Below, piece after piece: positions 35,073-43,885 of a stretch of 64,000 nucleotides of DNA (position 1 is its first letter; the number at the start of each line of letters is the position of its first letter). The stretch is from Mycobacteroides chelonae. Lineage in GTDB: Bacteria > Actinomycetota > Actinomycetes > Mycobacteriales > Mycobacteriaceae. The position numbers and the translations under genes were made by a program. The notes under the pieces were generated by a model that saw only the letters and a program-made list of their open reading frames with translations, made no database searches and was not told the DNA's origin. Where the stretch lies: contig JACHLF010000001.1 of assembly GCA_014204435.1 (NCBI GenBank), forward strand, positions 186,001 to 250,000. Reading direction: 5' to 3'.

Positions 35073-35673
35073 ATGACCGATACCGCTGACATCGACACAA
35101 TGCCGCGCGCCGGATTCGGCGCTTCCCTGTGGGATCGTCAGCTGCAGACGGACCGCTCGAGCTCGGTACGGCGCACGGTGGCCTGTCTCGCGAGCTCCTG
35201 AAGCTCCGTCCCGATGCCTCGATCACGGTGACGGACATCGAGTCCTCTTCCGTCGCCGGTATCGTCGCCTCCGAGCTGGGTTCGGACTCCCGGGTGACCG
35301 TTCGCGCCATGGATGCGACAGCTATCGATGCGCCGGATGGGGCGTTCGATTTGGTGGTGTTCGCGCTGTCGTTTCACCGTCTTCCGCCCTTGCTTGCCGC
35401 GAAGGTGTCACCCGAGTGGGCGCACCCTCGTGATCATCGACTTGTTGCGCTTGCCGGCCCTGCTGTTGGCGCCTTCATATCTCCTTGCGGCGGCCCTGGG
35501 GTGGGCGCTTCGGGTTGGTTCATGACGGTGCCATCAGTCAGTTGCGCGCCTACGGTCCGAAGGCGGTGCGTAGCCTTGCTGCCCATGCGGACCCGTCGAT
35601 CACCCTCGAACTCCGCGCCAGAGTCCAGCTGCCCATGCCGTTGCAGATCGTGGTGGCCAGGCGAGGTCTGTAG
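35073..35673 (+). pseudogene. SAM-dependent methyltransferase, multiply frameshifted
   Basis: Pieces of a class I methyltransferase lie in successive frames. ATG 35073 opens DTMPRAGFGASLWDRQLQ; the AdoMet-binding part LELGTAHGGLSRELLKLRPD and VTVRAMDATAIDAPDGAFDL is in a second frame; LVIIDLLRLPALLLAPSYLL in a third; and QLRAYGPKAVRSLAAHADPS to PLQIVVARRGL in a fourth segment. At least three lesions separate them. It cannot be translated as one protein. Confidence 0.75.
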
Positions 35674-35695
35674 CGCAGGTCACCCTATTATTCGG

Positions 35696-35710
35696 TACCC
35701 CCTAGGGGTA
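35696..35710 (+). promoter_or_regulatory. CsoR/RicR-type copper box before the P-type ATPase
   Basis: TACCCCCTAGGGGTA has 6-bp perfect arms TACCCC/GGGGTA. It ends ten bases before the ATPase ATG. The C-run/G-run palindrome is the form of operators bound by copper-sensing CsoR-family repressors in actinobacteria. With a copper-type ATPase directly downstream, copper control is a reasonable inference. Confidence 0.65.
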
Positions 35711-35720
35711 TTGTCGATGC

Positions 35721-37913
35721 ATGGAGTTCACTGACGCGGGCATGGAGACCACTGATCTGCGGCTACATGGCATGACGTGTGCCTCGTGCGCGTCCCGTGT
35801 GGAAAAGGGGCTCAACAAGCTCGAGGGCGTGACGGCACGCGTGAACCTGGCGCTGGAAAGCGCCCGCGTCGAGCACGACGGTTCGATCTCCGATGAGGAT
35901 CTCGTCAGGGCCGTCGAATCGGTGGGCTACCAAGCCCAGGTGATCGGCGGGTCACAACATCGCGGCCACCCGGCCGGCCACGAGCATGACGGTTCGGATC
36001 CGCAGGATCACATGAACCACGACGTGCCCGACGGTCAGCTCAAGGTGCGGCTCATCGGCTCGTTGCTCCTGGCCATTCCGGTGGTTGCCATCTCGATGGT
36101 GATGCCCTGGCATTTCTCCGGCTGGGGGATCGTCGTCGCGGTGCTGACCACGCCCATCCTGGTGTGGGGTGGCTACCCGTTCCATCGTGCCGCGTTCGTC
36201 AACGCGCGCCATGGGGCCTCGACGATGGACACCCTCGTCTCGCTGGGCACCATCGCCGCATACGTGTGGTCGTTGTGGGTGCTGTTCGCCACCGTTGGAT
36301 CAAATACTGCCGGCCACACCCATGGGGACGTCCACGTCTACTTCGAGGTGGTCGCGGCCGTCACCGTGTTCCTGCTGGCCGGCAGGTTCGCGGAGTCACG
36401 CGCCAAGCGGTCGGCGGGTTCGGCGCTGCGCGCGCTGCTCTCCCTGGGCGCCAAGGACGTCGCGGTGCTGCGCGGCGGGCATGAGGCGCGTATCCCCGTG
36501 GACCAGCTGATCGTGGGTGACGAATTCGTGGTGCGGCCGGGGGAGCGGATCGCCACCGACGGTGTGGTGGTCGACGGGCACTCCGCCGTGGACACTTCCA
36601 CCATGACGGGCGAGTCCGTGCCTGTCGAGGTCGGCGCGGGAGACCTGGTGGTGGGCGGTTACGTCAATACCCATGGGCGGATCGTGGTCCGCGCGAACAA
36701 GGTGGGTGCCGATACTCAGCTGGCCCGCATGGCGCAGCTGGTGTCCGATGCGCAGACCGGCAAGGCCCAGGTACAGCGACTCGCAGACCGGGTGTCATCG
36801 GTGTTCGTCCCCGTTGTGCTCGTCATCGCAGCATTCACGTTTGTCGCCTGGGTGGCCCAGGGCTACCCGCTCGCGTCGGGGTTCACCGCGGCCGTCGCCG
36901 TGCTGATCATCGCGTGCCCGTGTGCGCTGGGATTGGCAACGCCCACGGCGATCCTGGTGGGCACCGGGCGTGGTGCACAGCTGGGTGTCTTGATCAAGGG
37001 GCCCGAGGTGTTGGAAAACGTCAAGGACATCGATACCGTGGTTCTGGACAAGACCGGCACCGTGACCACCGGCGCGATGAGCGTCGTGGCCGTGCGGCGC
37101 GGTATCGGGTCCGGCGTCTCCGACGCCGACGAGATCTTGCGCATCGCTGCCTCGGTGGAGGCGGCCTCGGAACATCCGGTTGCCAAGGCGATCGTGGAAT
37201 CGGCGCGGACGGCCGGGCTGACGCTGTCGCCGGTCACGAACTTCCGCAACGAGCCGGGTATCGGCGTCACCGGCGTCGTGGACGGCCACGAGGTTTCGAT
37301 CGAGGCCATCCCCGGTCAGAACACCACCGCCGCAATCACCTGGGGTGGATTGCGCCGCGGCGAGATCGAAGTGGCGGACACGGTGAAGCCGTCGAGCAGG
37401 CAGGCCATCGACGAACTCAAGGCCATGGGCATCACCCCGGTGCTGCTGACGGGTGATAACGCCGAGGTGGCCGCGCGCGTCGCCGAGGAAGTCGGTGTCG
37501 CCGCCGGCGATGTCATCGCCGGTGTCAAACCTACGGAGAAGGCGGATGTCGTCAAGCGTCTGCAGGCCGAGGGCAAGAAGGTTGCCATGGTCGGCGACGG
37601 TGTCAATGACTCTGCCGCACTGGCCACTGCCGATATCGGGATGGCCATGGGTACCGGTACCGATGCCGCCATCGAGGCCAGCGACCTGACCCTGGTGCGT
37701 GGCGACCTGACCACCGTGCCGACGGCACTGCGGCTGTCGCGCAAGACACTTGGCACCATCAAGGCAAACTTGTTCTGGGCGTTCGCCTACAACACCGCCG
37801 CCATCCCATTGGCCGCGCTGGGCCTGCTCAACCCCATGATCGCGGGTGCTGCGATGGCGATGTCGTCGGTCTTCGTGGTGCTGAATAGCCTGCGGTTGAG
37901 GACCTTCCGCTAG
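35721..37913 (+). CDS. Copper-translocating P1B-type ATPase
   Basis: 730 residues. An N-terminal heavy-metal domain has GMTCASCAS with Cys20 and Cys23, followed by a histidine-rich linker (HRGHPAGHEHDGSDPQDHMN). The transmembrane metal site is C399-P-C401 in IIACPCALGLATP, the phosphorylated aspartate is D443 in VVLDKTGTV, and the ATP-binding hinge is MVGDGVNDSAAL. CPC plus the HMA domain fits Cu(I) export. It resembles the mycobacterial Ctp family (CtpA/B/V), but which member cannot be fixed. A CsoR-type box overlaps its promoter. Confidence 0.92.
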   Translation: MEFTDAGMETTDLRLHGMTCASCASRVEKGLNKLEGVTARVNLALESARVEHDGSISDEDLVRAVESVGYQAQVIGGSQHRGHPAGHEHDGSDPQDHMNHDVPDGQLKVRLIGSLLLAIPVVAISMVMPWHFSGWGIVVAVLTTPILVWGGYPFHRAAFVNARHGASTMDTLVSLGTIAAYVWSLWVLFATVGSNTAGHTHGDVHVYFEVVAAVTVFLLAGRFAESRAKRSAGSALRALLSLGAKDVAVLRGGHEARIPVDQLIVGDEFVVRPGERIATDGVVVDGHSAVDTSTMTGESVPVEVGAGDLVVGGYVNTHGRIVVRANKVGADTQLARMAQLVSDAQTGKAQVQRLADRVSSVFVPVVLVIAAFTFVAWVAQGYPLASGFTAAVAVLIIACPCALGLATPTAILVGTGRGAQLGVLIKGPEVLENVKDIDTVVLDKTGTVTTGAMSVVAVRRGIGSGVSDADEILRIAASVEAASEHPVAKAIVESARTAGLTLSPVTNFRNEPGIGVTGVVDGHEVSIEAIPGQNTTAAITWGGLRRGEIEVADTVKPSSRQAIDELKAMGITPVLLTGDNAEVAARVAEEVGVAAGDVIAGVKPTEKADVVKRLQAEGKKVAMVGDGVNDSAALATADIGMAMGTGTDAAIEASDLTLVRGDLTTVPTALRLSRKTLGTIKANLFWAFAYNTAAIPLAALGLLNPMIAGAAMAMSSVFVVLNSLRLRTFR

Positions 37914-37929
37914 CCCGCCGCCCCCTCGC

Positions 37930-38010
37930 GTCGACACGCAGTGCTGTGGCGGATTCGTATCGCACGTTGCCGCCATAAGACGGCGTGTCGCCATAAGACG
38001 GCGTGTCGCC
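37930..38010 (+). repeat. 63-bp palindromic intergenic repeat, copy B, with an 18-bp end duplication
   Basis: 37930-37992 aligns base for base with copies A and C: GTCGACACGC at the left, GTGGCGGATTCGTATCGCAC in the core, CCGCCATAAG and GCGTGTCG at the right. The terminal 18 bases, GCCATAAGACGGCGTGTC, occur twice in tandem, extending the element to 38010. It lies between convergent genes, 16 bases after the ATPase stop and 3 bases before the TauE stop. Inner TGGCGG/CCGCCA can pair. Confidence 0.85.
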
Positions 38011-38012
38011 GT

Positions 38013-38792
38013 CTAGAAGAGCAGGCGCCACAGGCCGATGAGGCCGACGGTGACGATCACCGCACGCAGCGCGCCGGGGGACAGCCTGCGCCCCCAGCGC
38101 GCACCAGCGAGCCCGCCGGCGAACGAGCCGACCGCGATGATCCCGGCTGCGGCCCAGCTCACCCGGTCGAATGCGACGATCGTGTAGGCGAGGGCGGCAA
38201 CGATATTGGTGATCATGGCCAGCACGTTCTTGGCCGCATTCATCCGTTGCATGGACTCGGGGAGCAGTGCGCCCATCACCGCGATCTGCATGATGCCCTG
38301 GGCGGCAGTGAAATACCCGCCGTATATCCCGACGAGGAAGTTGCCTCCGGTGAGTGCGGCCAGGCGGCACGGCGGAACGTGGTCGGCGTCCAAACCTTGG
38401 GCTTCGGAACGCCGGCGTGCCCACGCTTGGATCTTCGGGCCGACCAGCACCAGGACCAGCGCGAGGATCAGCAGCACCGGCACGATGGTGACGAACGTCT
38501 TCTCGGGGAGATGCAGCAGCAGGAACGATCCGATGAGCGCGCCGACCAGTACCGCTGGTATCTGCCACTTGAGCCGGGACCATTGTCCGGATAGCTCGCG
38601 GCGATAGCCCCACACACCGGTCATGCTGCCGACGGTCAGTCCGACGGCGTTGGACATGGTGGCGACCACGGGTGAGTAGCCGAACGCGATGAGGGTGGGG
38701 AAGGTGATGAGGGTGCCCGATCCGGCGACCACGTTGATCGCGCCGGCGCCGAACGCGGCAAGCGCGATGAGAAACATCTCTTGCACCGGCAC
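38013..38792 (-). CDS. TauE/SafE-family membrane exporter
   Basis: 259 residues, about eight membrane segments. The family pattern is visible in AGAINVVAGSGTLITFPTLI, VATMSNAVGLTVGSMTGVWG, GGNFLVGIYGGYFTAAQGIM and NAAKNVLAMITNIVAALAY. Members export sulphite, sulphonates or related anions; the substrate here is unknown. I take GTG at 38792 (PVQEMFLIALAAFGAG); ATG at 38777 is possible. It is convergent with the copper ATPase and divergent from the M13 peptidase. Confidence 0.85.
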   Translation of the reverse strand: MPVQEMFLIALAAFGAGAINVVAGSGTLITFPTLIAFGYSPVVATMSNAVGLTVGSMTGVWGYRRELSGQWSRLKWQIPAVLVGALIGSFLLLHLPEKTFVTIVPVLLILALVLVLVGPKIQAWARRRSEAQGLDADHVPPCRLAALTGGNFLVGIYGGYFTAAQGIMQIAVMGALLPESMQRMNAAKNVLAMITNIVAALAYTIVAFDRVSWAAAGIIAVGSFAGGLAGARWGRRLSPGALRAVIVTVGLIGLWRLLF

Positions 38793-38881
38793 TCGTGCCA
38801 GCGTACGACCGTTAGCCAGTCGAACCAATTCCTGCTCTCCGTGACACCCGCCACAGCGTGAGGCTCGACGTGGTGGTTCGG

Positions 38882-40975
38882 ATGGGCAAAATGGTGGGCA
38901 TGCGTGCGAGTCGATCCGCCGGTGCGGTGGTGCTGGTGTTGGCCATGTCCATTTCCGGGTGCACCCAGAACCGGCCCACCGCCCCGGTAGCGTCCAACGC
39001 GCCGATCCCAACGTTCGACAATGCCCAGCTGAGCATGCGTTTTGCCGCGTGCACCGATCTCAACGGGTTCGTGAACGCCAAGTGGATCGAGCAGGCCACC
39101 ATTCCCGCGGACAAGTCCAGCTACGGCAGCTTCGACATGCTTTCCGACGAGTCGCGCAAGGTTCAGCGCGAGATCGTCGAGGGTGCGGTCTCCGGGCTGG
39201 GCACTGCCGATCATGAGTCGGTCAACTACCAGGTGGGTCTGCTCTACCGCGCCGCCACCGATGACGCGAAACGGGACGCGGCCGGATACGACCCGGTCCG
39301 TCCCACGCTCGCGGCGATCGATCAGATCACCACGCCCGAGGAACTGGTCGCATTTCTGGCCACCGACAGCGCCACCGGACAGCATCTGGTGTTCGGGTTC
39401 GAGGCCGGGGCCGACTACGCGAACGCCACCGAACAGATCGGCTATGCCAGGGCGGACGCTCTGGGTATGCCCGCCAAGGACTACTACACCGATCCGAAGT
39501 ACGCGGCGGTGTTCGACGCCTACCGCACCTACGTCGCGTCGACGTTTCGTTTGATCGGCGCCGACCAAGCGGTGGACAAGGCCCGGGCCGAGCAGGTGGT
39601 CGCACTCGAAACAGCTTTGGCCGCAGCGACTTTGAGCCCGGTGCAGCAGCGTGATCCGGCCAACCAGTACAAGCTGGTCACCGTGGCGCAGGCCGACACG
39701 GTGACTCCGCACTTCGAGTGGGGCGCCTATCTGAAGGCGCTGGGGGCTCCGCAGACCCGGTCGTTCTCGCTGGCCGAGACCGAGTTCTTCACGACATTCG
39801 ATCGGTTGCTGACCACTACCGACCTGGACACCTGGAAGTCGTATCTGACCTTCCATGCCGTGCACAGGTCGGCCGAGGCGTTATCGAAGGCCTTCCGCGA
39901 CAACGCCTTCAAGTACAACTCGGCGCTCACCGGGACGACCGCCCAGAAGCAGCGCTGGGAGCTGGGACTGGAGAGCGTCAACGAACTGATAGGTCCGGCA
40001 CTGGGGCAGCTGTACGTCGACCGAATGTTCAGTGATCGCGCCAAGCGCTCCGCCACGCAGATGGCGGGCAACGTGAAAGAGGCGCTGCGTAAGCGCATCG
40101 AGGCTGTCGACTGGATGAGTCCGCAGACCAAATTTGCCGCAAAGGGAAAGTGGGACAAGCTGATCCTTAAGGTGGGCTTCCCCGACAAGAATCGGGACTT
40201 TTCGAAACTGAAGCTGACCGGCGACAACTTCTACACCGACCGCGCGGCGGCAATGAAGTTCAACCACGACTTCGAGATGGCCAAGATCGGGCATCCCACC
40301 GACCGGTCGCTGTGGGGGATGACGCCACAGACGGTCAACGCTCAATACGACCCGACGGAAAACAGCATCACCATTCCCGCGGCGATCCTGCAGGCACCGT
40401 TCTATGACCCCAAGGGGGATCCCGCGTTCAACTACGGCGGTATCGGTGCGGTGATCGGACACGAGTTCACGCATGCCTTCGATGACGAGGGCAGCCAGTT
40501 CGACGGGGAGGGCAACCGGGTCAATTGGTGGACCCCGAACGACCGGGAGGAATTCGAGAAGCGCGCCAACCGGCTGGTGGAGCAGTTCAACGCCTACGCG
40601 CCCATTCCCGGTCACCCCGGGCTGCATGTCGACGGCAAGCTCACCCTCGGCGAGAACATCGCCGATCTCGGGGGCGTCAACGCTGCCTACGACGCACTGG
40701 TCGCCGAGTTGGCCAAGAAGAGCGATGCGGACAAGGTGATCGGCATCGTCGGATTCAACGACAAGCAGAGGTTCTTCCTGAACTATGCCCGGATCTGGCG
40801 TGATAAGCAGCGTCCCGAGGCCGCGATCACGCAGTTGGCCAGCGATCCGCACTCCCCGCCGGCGCTGCGAGTCAACGGCGTGGTACCCAACGTCGCACCG
40901 TTTGCTACCGAATTCGGTTGCCTGGCAGGTGATCCCATGGTTACCCCGCCGGACACGTTCGTAAAGATCTGGTAG
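38882..40975 (+). CDS. Zinc metallopeptidase M13 (neprilysin/Zmp1-like), lipoprotein form
   Basis: About 697 residues. The N-terminal signal ends with the lipobox VLAMSISGC, so the enzyme should be anchored outside the membrane. The M13 zinc site is VIGHEFTHAFDDEG (HExxH near residue 527) and the third ligand region GENIADLGGVNAAYDAL; NAQYDPTENSITIPAAILQ and the C-terminal NGVVPNVAPFATEFGC-type end are also typical. M. tuberculosis Zmp1 (Rv0198c) has no obvious lipobox, so this is a distinct form. Several starts are possible (38858, 38882, 38900); all retain the signal. Confidence 0.9.
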   Translation: MGKMVGMRASRSAGAVVLVLAMSISGCTQNRPTAPVASNAPIPTFDNAQLSMRFAACTDLNGFVNAKWIEQATIPADKSSYGSFDMLSDESRKVQREIVEGAVSGLGTADHESVNYQVGLLYRAATDDAKRDAAGYDPVRPTLAAIDQITTPEELVAFLATDSATGQHLVFGFEAGADYANATEQIGYARADALGMPAKDYYTDPKYAAVFDAYRTYVASTFRLIGADQAVDKARAEQVVALETALAAATLSPVQQRDPANQYKLVTVAQADTVTPHFEWGAYLKALGAPQTRSFSLAETEFFTTFDRLLTTTDLDTWKSYLTFHAVHRSAEALSKAFRDNAFKYNSALTGTTAQKQRWELGLESVNELIGPALGQLYVDRMFSDRAKRSATQMAGNVKEALRKRIEAVDWMSPQTKFAAKGKWDKLILKVGFPDKNRDFSKLKLTGDNFYTDRAAAMKFNHDFEMAKIGHPTDRSLWGMTPQTVNAQYDPTENSITIPAAILQAPFYDPKGDPAFNYGGIGAVIGHEFTHAFDDEGSQFDGEGNRVNWWTPNDREEFEKRANRLVEQFNAYAPIPGHPGLHVDGKLTLGENIADLGGVNAAYDALVAELAKKSDADKVIGIVGFNDKQRFFLNYARIWRDKQRPEAAITQLASDPHSPPALRVNGVVPNVAPFATEFGCLAGDPMVTPPDTFVKIW

Positions 40976-40997
40976 GCCCACGTACCTTCCTCATTTT

Positions 40998-41055
40998 GCG
41001 AGCAGACGTAAAGCCCCCGATCATGCGGCGTGTCGGGGGCTTTACGTCTGCTCGC
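40998..41055. terminator. Large bidirectional hairpin between convergent genes
   Basis: A 23-bp perfect stem: the left arm starts GCGAGCAGACGTAAAGCCCC and the right arm (41033-41055) ends with its complement GACGTAAAG/CTTTACGTC then TGCTCGC; the loop is 12 bases (41021-41032). It lies 22 bases after the peptidase stop and 12 bases beyond the stop of the convergent Ddn-like gene. GCGAGCAGACG-type sequences recur in mycobacterial intergenic DNA. Bidirectional termination is the likely role. Confidence 0.75.
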
Positions 41056-41066
41056 GGAATGGGTGA

Positions 41067-41438
41067 TTAGGAGTAGGTCAGCAGCACGGCCTGCTCGAAC
41101 GGCAGACGACCGAAGGCGCGGCTTTTCACCAGCGCCGCGGCTTCGTCGCGGCTGACCACCCGCGGGTTGATCACGTCGTGCGTCTTGCCCCCGCGCACCA
41201 CCTTCCCGCCTCCGGCGGCCTGCAGGTTCTTGAGCCAGTCCCGGTCGGGGCCGTAGGTGAGCAGGATCGCCACGCCGTCGGGCGTCTTGAAAGCCGTGAC
41301 CGGTGTCCGGAACTCCTTGCCGGACTTGCGGCCTTTGTGCTCGATGATCGCGAAGCTCGGGGCCCAGCCGGCCCACAAGCGCTGGACGGGGTTGGTGACA
41401 TACCGGTTGAAGCGCGCTAGCGATTGCGGCAGTTGCAT
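41067..41438 (-). CDS. Ddn-like nitroreductase family (F420-type) protein, copy 3
   Basis: 123 residues. Motifs FAIIEHKGRKSGKEFRTPVT, ILLTYGPDRDWLKNLQAAGG and GKTHDVINPRVVSR match the F420-type nitroreductase family, in the shorter form. ATG at 41438 leaves only 21 bases to the divergent copy 4, so both are probably leaderless or nearly so. The frame is open upstream well into hemL's antisense strand, which is an artefact. Substrate unknown. Confidence 0.82.
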   Translation of the reverse strand: MQLPQSLARFNRYVTNPVQRLWAGWAPSFAIIEHKGRKSGKEFRTPVTAFKTPDGVAILLTYGPDRDWLKNLQAAGGGKVVRGGKTHDVINPRVVSRDEAAALVKSRAFGRLPFEQAVLLTYS

Positions 41439-41459
41439 ATCACCATCAAACTGTGATCC

Positions 41460-41849
41460 ATGGCATACCTCAAGCCCCCGTGGTTCGTGAAAAACGTCTT
41501 CAACAAGGTGGCGATGGTTGCCAACATCGGCGAGACGCTCACGATCACCAAGCGGGTCAGCGGGGAGTCGCAGCAGATCCCGGTGACCACGGTGGATGTC
41601 GACGGCATCAAGTACCTGGTGTCGACCCGCGGCGAGAGTCAATGGGTCAAGAACATCAGGGCTAATCCCCAGGTCACGCTGACCGTCAAGGGCGCTACCA
41701 CGGCATACACGGCCACCGAGATTCCGGTGTCCGACCGCGCCCCGATCATCGCCGCCTACAAGCCCAGGGCAGGGAAGGTGGTCGACGGCTACTTCGCCCA
41801 GCTCCCCGACGACGCCGATCACCCCACCTTCGCGCTCAGACCTGCCTGA
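41460..41849 (+). CDS. Ddn-like nitroreductase family (F420-type) protein, copy 4
   Basis: 129 residues: [57 protein letters not shown] and [18 protein letters not shown]. The WxxNixANPxV pattern is typical of the deazaflavin-dependent family. It is divergent from copy 3 and just upstream of hemL. The four copies in this window are all different from each other. Confidence 0.83.
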   Translation: MAYLKPPWFVKNVFNKVAMVANIGETLTITKRVSGESQQIPVTTVDVDGIKYLVSTRGESQWVKNIRANPQVTLTVKGATTAYTATEIPVSDRAPIIAAYKPRAGKVVDGYFAQLPDDADHPTFALRPA

Positions 41850-41901
41850 TCCACTACACCCTGTAGTGGAGGATTTGGCGCCAGCTGAGACACTGGATGC
41901 C

Positions 41902-43239
41902 GTGTCTGATGCTCTTCGCGCAAGCGGCTCATCGCTGCCCAAAGCGACGCCCAACTCCGCACGTCTGTTCGCCGACGCCTCAGCCGTCATCCCCGGTGGA
42001 GTCAACTCGCCGGTGCGTGCCTTCGCTGCAGTGGGCGGTGTCCCGCGATTCATCAAATCCGGCGCCGGATGCTGGCTCACCGACGTCGACGACAACAGGT
42101 ACGTCGACCTGGTCTGCTCCTGGGGGCCACTGATCCTCGGCCACGCACATCCCGCGGTGGTGGAGGCTGTGCAGCGCGCCGCCACGGACGGGCTTTCGTA
42201 CGGTGCCCCCGTCGCGCGCGAGATCGATCTCGCGCGCGAGATCGTCGACCGAGTGCAGCCGGTCCAGAAGGTGCGTCTGGTCAACTCCGGTACCGAGGCC
42301 ACCATGAGCGCGGTGCGCCTGGCCCGCGGATTCACCGGCCGGCCCAAGATCGTCAAGTTCGCCGGTTGCTACCACGGGCATGTGGATGCCCTGCTGGCCG
42401 ATGCCGGGTCGGGTGTGGTCACGTTCGGCCTGCCGTCCTCGCCCGGTGTCACCGGTGCCTCGGCCGCCGACACCATTGTCTTGCCGTACAACGACATCGG
42501 CGCGGTGGCCCGCACCTTCGCCGAACAAGGCGATGAGATCGCGGCCGTCATCACCGAGGCCGCCGCCGGCAACATGGGCACTGTGGCACCGGCTCCGGAT
42601 TTCAATGCCGGGCTGCGGCGCATCACCGAAAATCATGGCGCACTGCTGATCATGGACGAGGTCATGACCGGTTTCCGGGTCAGTCGCTCGGGCTGGTTCG
42701 GCATCGATGGGGTGGCCGGCGATCTGGTCACCTTCGGCAAGGTGATGAGCGGCGGCATGCCTGCCGCCGCGTTCGGCGGTCGCGCCGACATCATGGATCG
42801 CCTGGCCCCGCTGGGCCCCGTGTACCAGGCGGGCACACTGTCCGGTAACCCCATCGCGGTCGCCGCCGGGCTGGCCTCACTGCGTGCCGCGGACGCGAAA
42901 GCCTATGAGACGCTTGACCGTAACGCCGACGCGCTCATCGCGCTGATTACCGCATCGCTGGATGCCGAGGGTGTGGCACACCAGATCGGCCGCGCGGGCA
43001 ACATGTTCAGTATCTTCTTCGGCGCCGATCCGGTACAGGACTTCCAGGACGCCAAGGCCACCGAAACATGGCGCTATCCCGCGTTCTTCCATGCACTGCT
43101 CAGCGGCGGGGTATACCCGCCGGCGAGCGCGTTCGAGACCTGGTTTGTTTCCACCGCCGTCGATGACGAGGCGTTCGACCGTATTGCCGACGCTTTGCCC
43201 GCCGCTGCCCGTGCCGCGGCCTCTGTCGAGGAGAGGTAA
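41902..43239 (+). CDS. hemL: Glutamate-1-semialdehyde 2,1-aminomutase HemL
   Basis: Converts glutamate-1-semialdehyde to 5-aminolevulinate, the step after HemA. 445 residues from GTG 41902. The PLP lysine is K280 in [49 protein letters not shown] and [14 protein letters not shown] are family motifs. GTG at 41866 is an alternative, adding 12 residues. Codons 4-9 of this start (ALRASGS) are one copy of a short DNA repeat shared with the next gene. Leads the hemL-gpm-Rv0526-ccdA-resB-ccsA run. Confidence 0.95.
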   Translation: MSDALRASGSSLPKATPNSARLFADASAVIPGGVNSPVRAFAAVGGVPRFIKSGAGCWLTDVDDNRYVDLVCSWGPLILGHAHPAVVEAVQRAATDGLSYGAPVAREIDLAREIVDRVQPVQKVRLVNSGTEATMSAVRLARGFTGRPKIVKFAGCYHGHVDALLADAGSGVVTFGLPSSPGVTGASAADTIVLPYNDIGAVARTFAEQGDEIAAVITEAAAGNMGTVAPAPDFNAGLRRITENHGALLIMDEVMTGFRVSRSGWFGIDGVAGDLVTFGKVMSGGMPAAAFGGRADIMDRLAPLGPVYQAGTLSGNPIAVAAGLASLRAADAKAYETLDRNADALIALITASLDAEGVAHQIGRAGNMFSIFFGADPVQDFQDAKATETWRYPAFFHALLSGGVYPPASAFETWFVSTAVDDEAFDRIADALPAAARAAASVEER

Positions 43240-43246
43240 GGAATCC

Positions 43247-43882
43247 ATGACCGAAGGTCTTCGCGTAAGCGGCTCATCCCAGACCCGCACCATCGTTCAT
43301 TTGATGCGCCACGGCGAGGTATTCAACCCCGAGGGCATCCTGTACGGCCGGCTGCCCAATTTCCGGTTGTCGGACAAGGGGCAGGCGCAGGCCGCGAAGG
43401 TGGCGGAATCGCTGCGGGGCAACCAGATCACCACGGTGGTCGCCTCGCCCCTGTTGCGAGCGCAGCAGACCGCCACGCCCATCGCCGAAGCCCACGGGCT
43501 CACGATCGTCACCGACGAGGACCTCATTGAGGCCGGAAACTCCTTCGAAGGCATGAAGGTGTCGGTGGGTGACGGGGCGTTGCGCGATCCTCGCAATTGG
43601 TGGAAGCTGCGCGATCCGTTCACGCCGTCCTGGGGAGAGCCCTACCGTGACATCGCATCTCGAATGATCGCGGCGATCGATCGTGCACGCGAGCGCGCCG
43701 AGGGAGGCGAGGCGGTGTGCGTGAGCCACCAGTTGCCGGTCTGGACCGCTCGTCAGCAGCTGCAGGGCAATCGACTGTGGCACGACCCGCGTAAACGTCA
43801 GTGCAATGTCGCCTCGTTGACCTCGCTGGTGTTCGAGGAGGAGCGGTTGATCGACGTCGTGTACTCGGAACCTGCGGGGTAG
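43247..43882 (+). CDS. Histidine phosphatase/phosphoglycerate-mutase-like protein (Rv0525 orthologue)
   Basis: 211 residues. The catalytic LMRHGEVFNPEGILYGR carries the RHG motif, VVASPLLRAQQTATPIAE the second arginine, and VSHQLPVWTARQQLQG the second histidine. Substrate unknown. ATG at 43247 follows AAGGA at five bases and is seven bases after hemL, so they share a transcript. Its codons 4-9 (GLRVSGS) contain the short repeat also found at the hemL start. Confidence 0.88.
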   Translation: MTEGLRVSGSSQTRTIVHLMRHGEVFNPEGILYGRLPNFRLSDKGQAQAAKVAESLRGNQITTVVASPLLRAQQTATPIAEAHGLTIVTDEDLIEAGNSFEGMKVSVGDGALRDPRNWWKLRDPFTPSWGEPYRDIASRMIAAIDRARERAEGGEAVCVSHQLPVWTARQQLQGNRLWHDPRKRQCNVASLTSLVFEEERLIDVVYSEPAG

Positions 43883-43885
43883 CCG

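Noticed and set aside
36795..37994. Minus-strand frame of 399 codons over the copper ATPase
   Set aside because: Antisense of a secure P-type ATPase; part of its apparent N-terminus is just repeat copy B, which also explains its likeness to a frame antisense at 21139-22179.
41439..42356. N-terminal extension of Ddn-like copy 3 antisense to hemL
   Set aside because: The frame is open but lies over hemL codons and has no similarity to the family; the ATG at 41438 fits family length.
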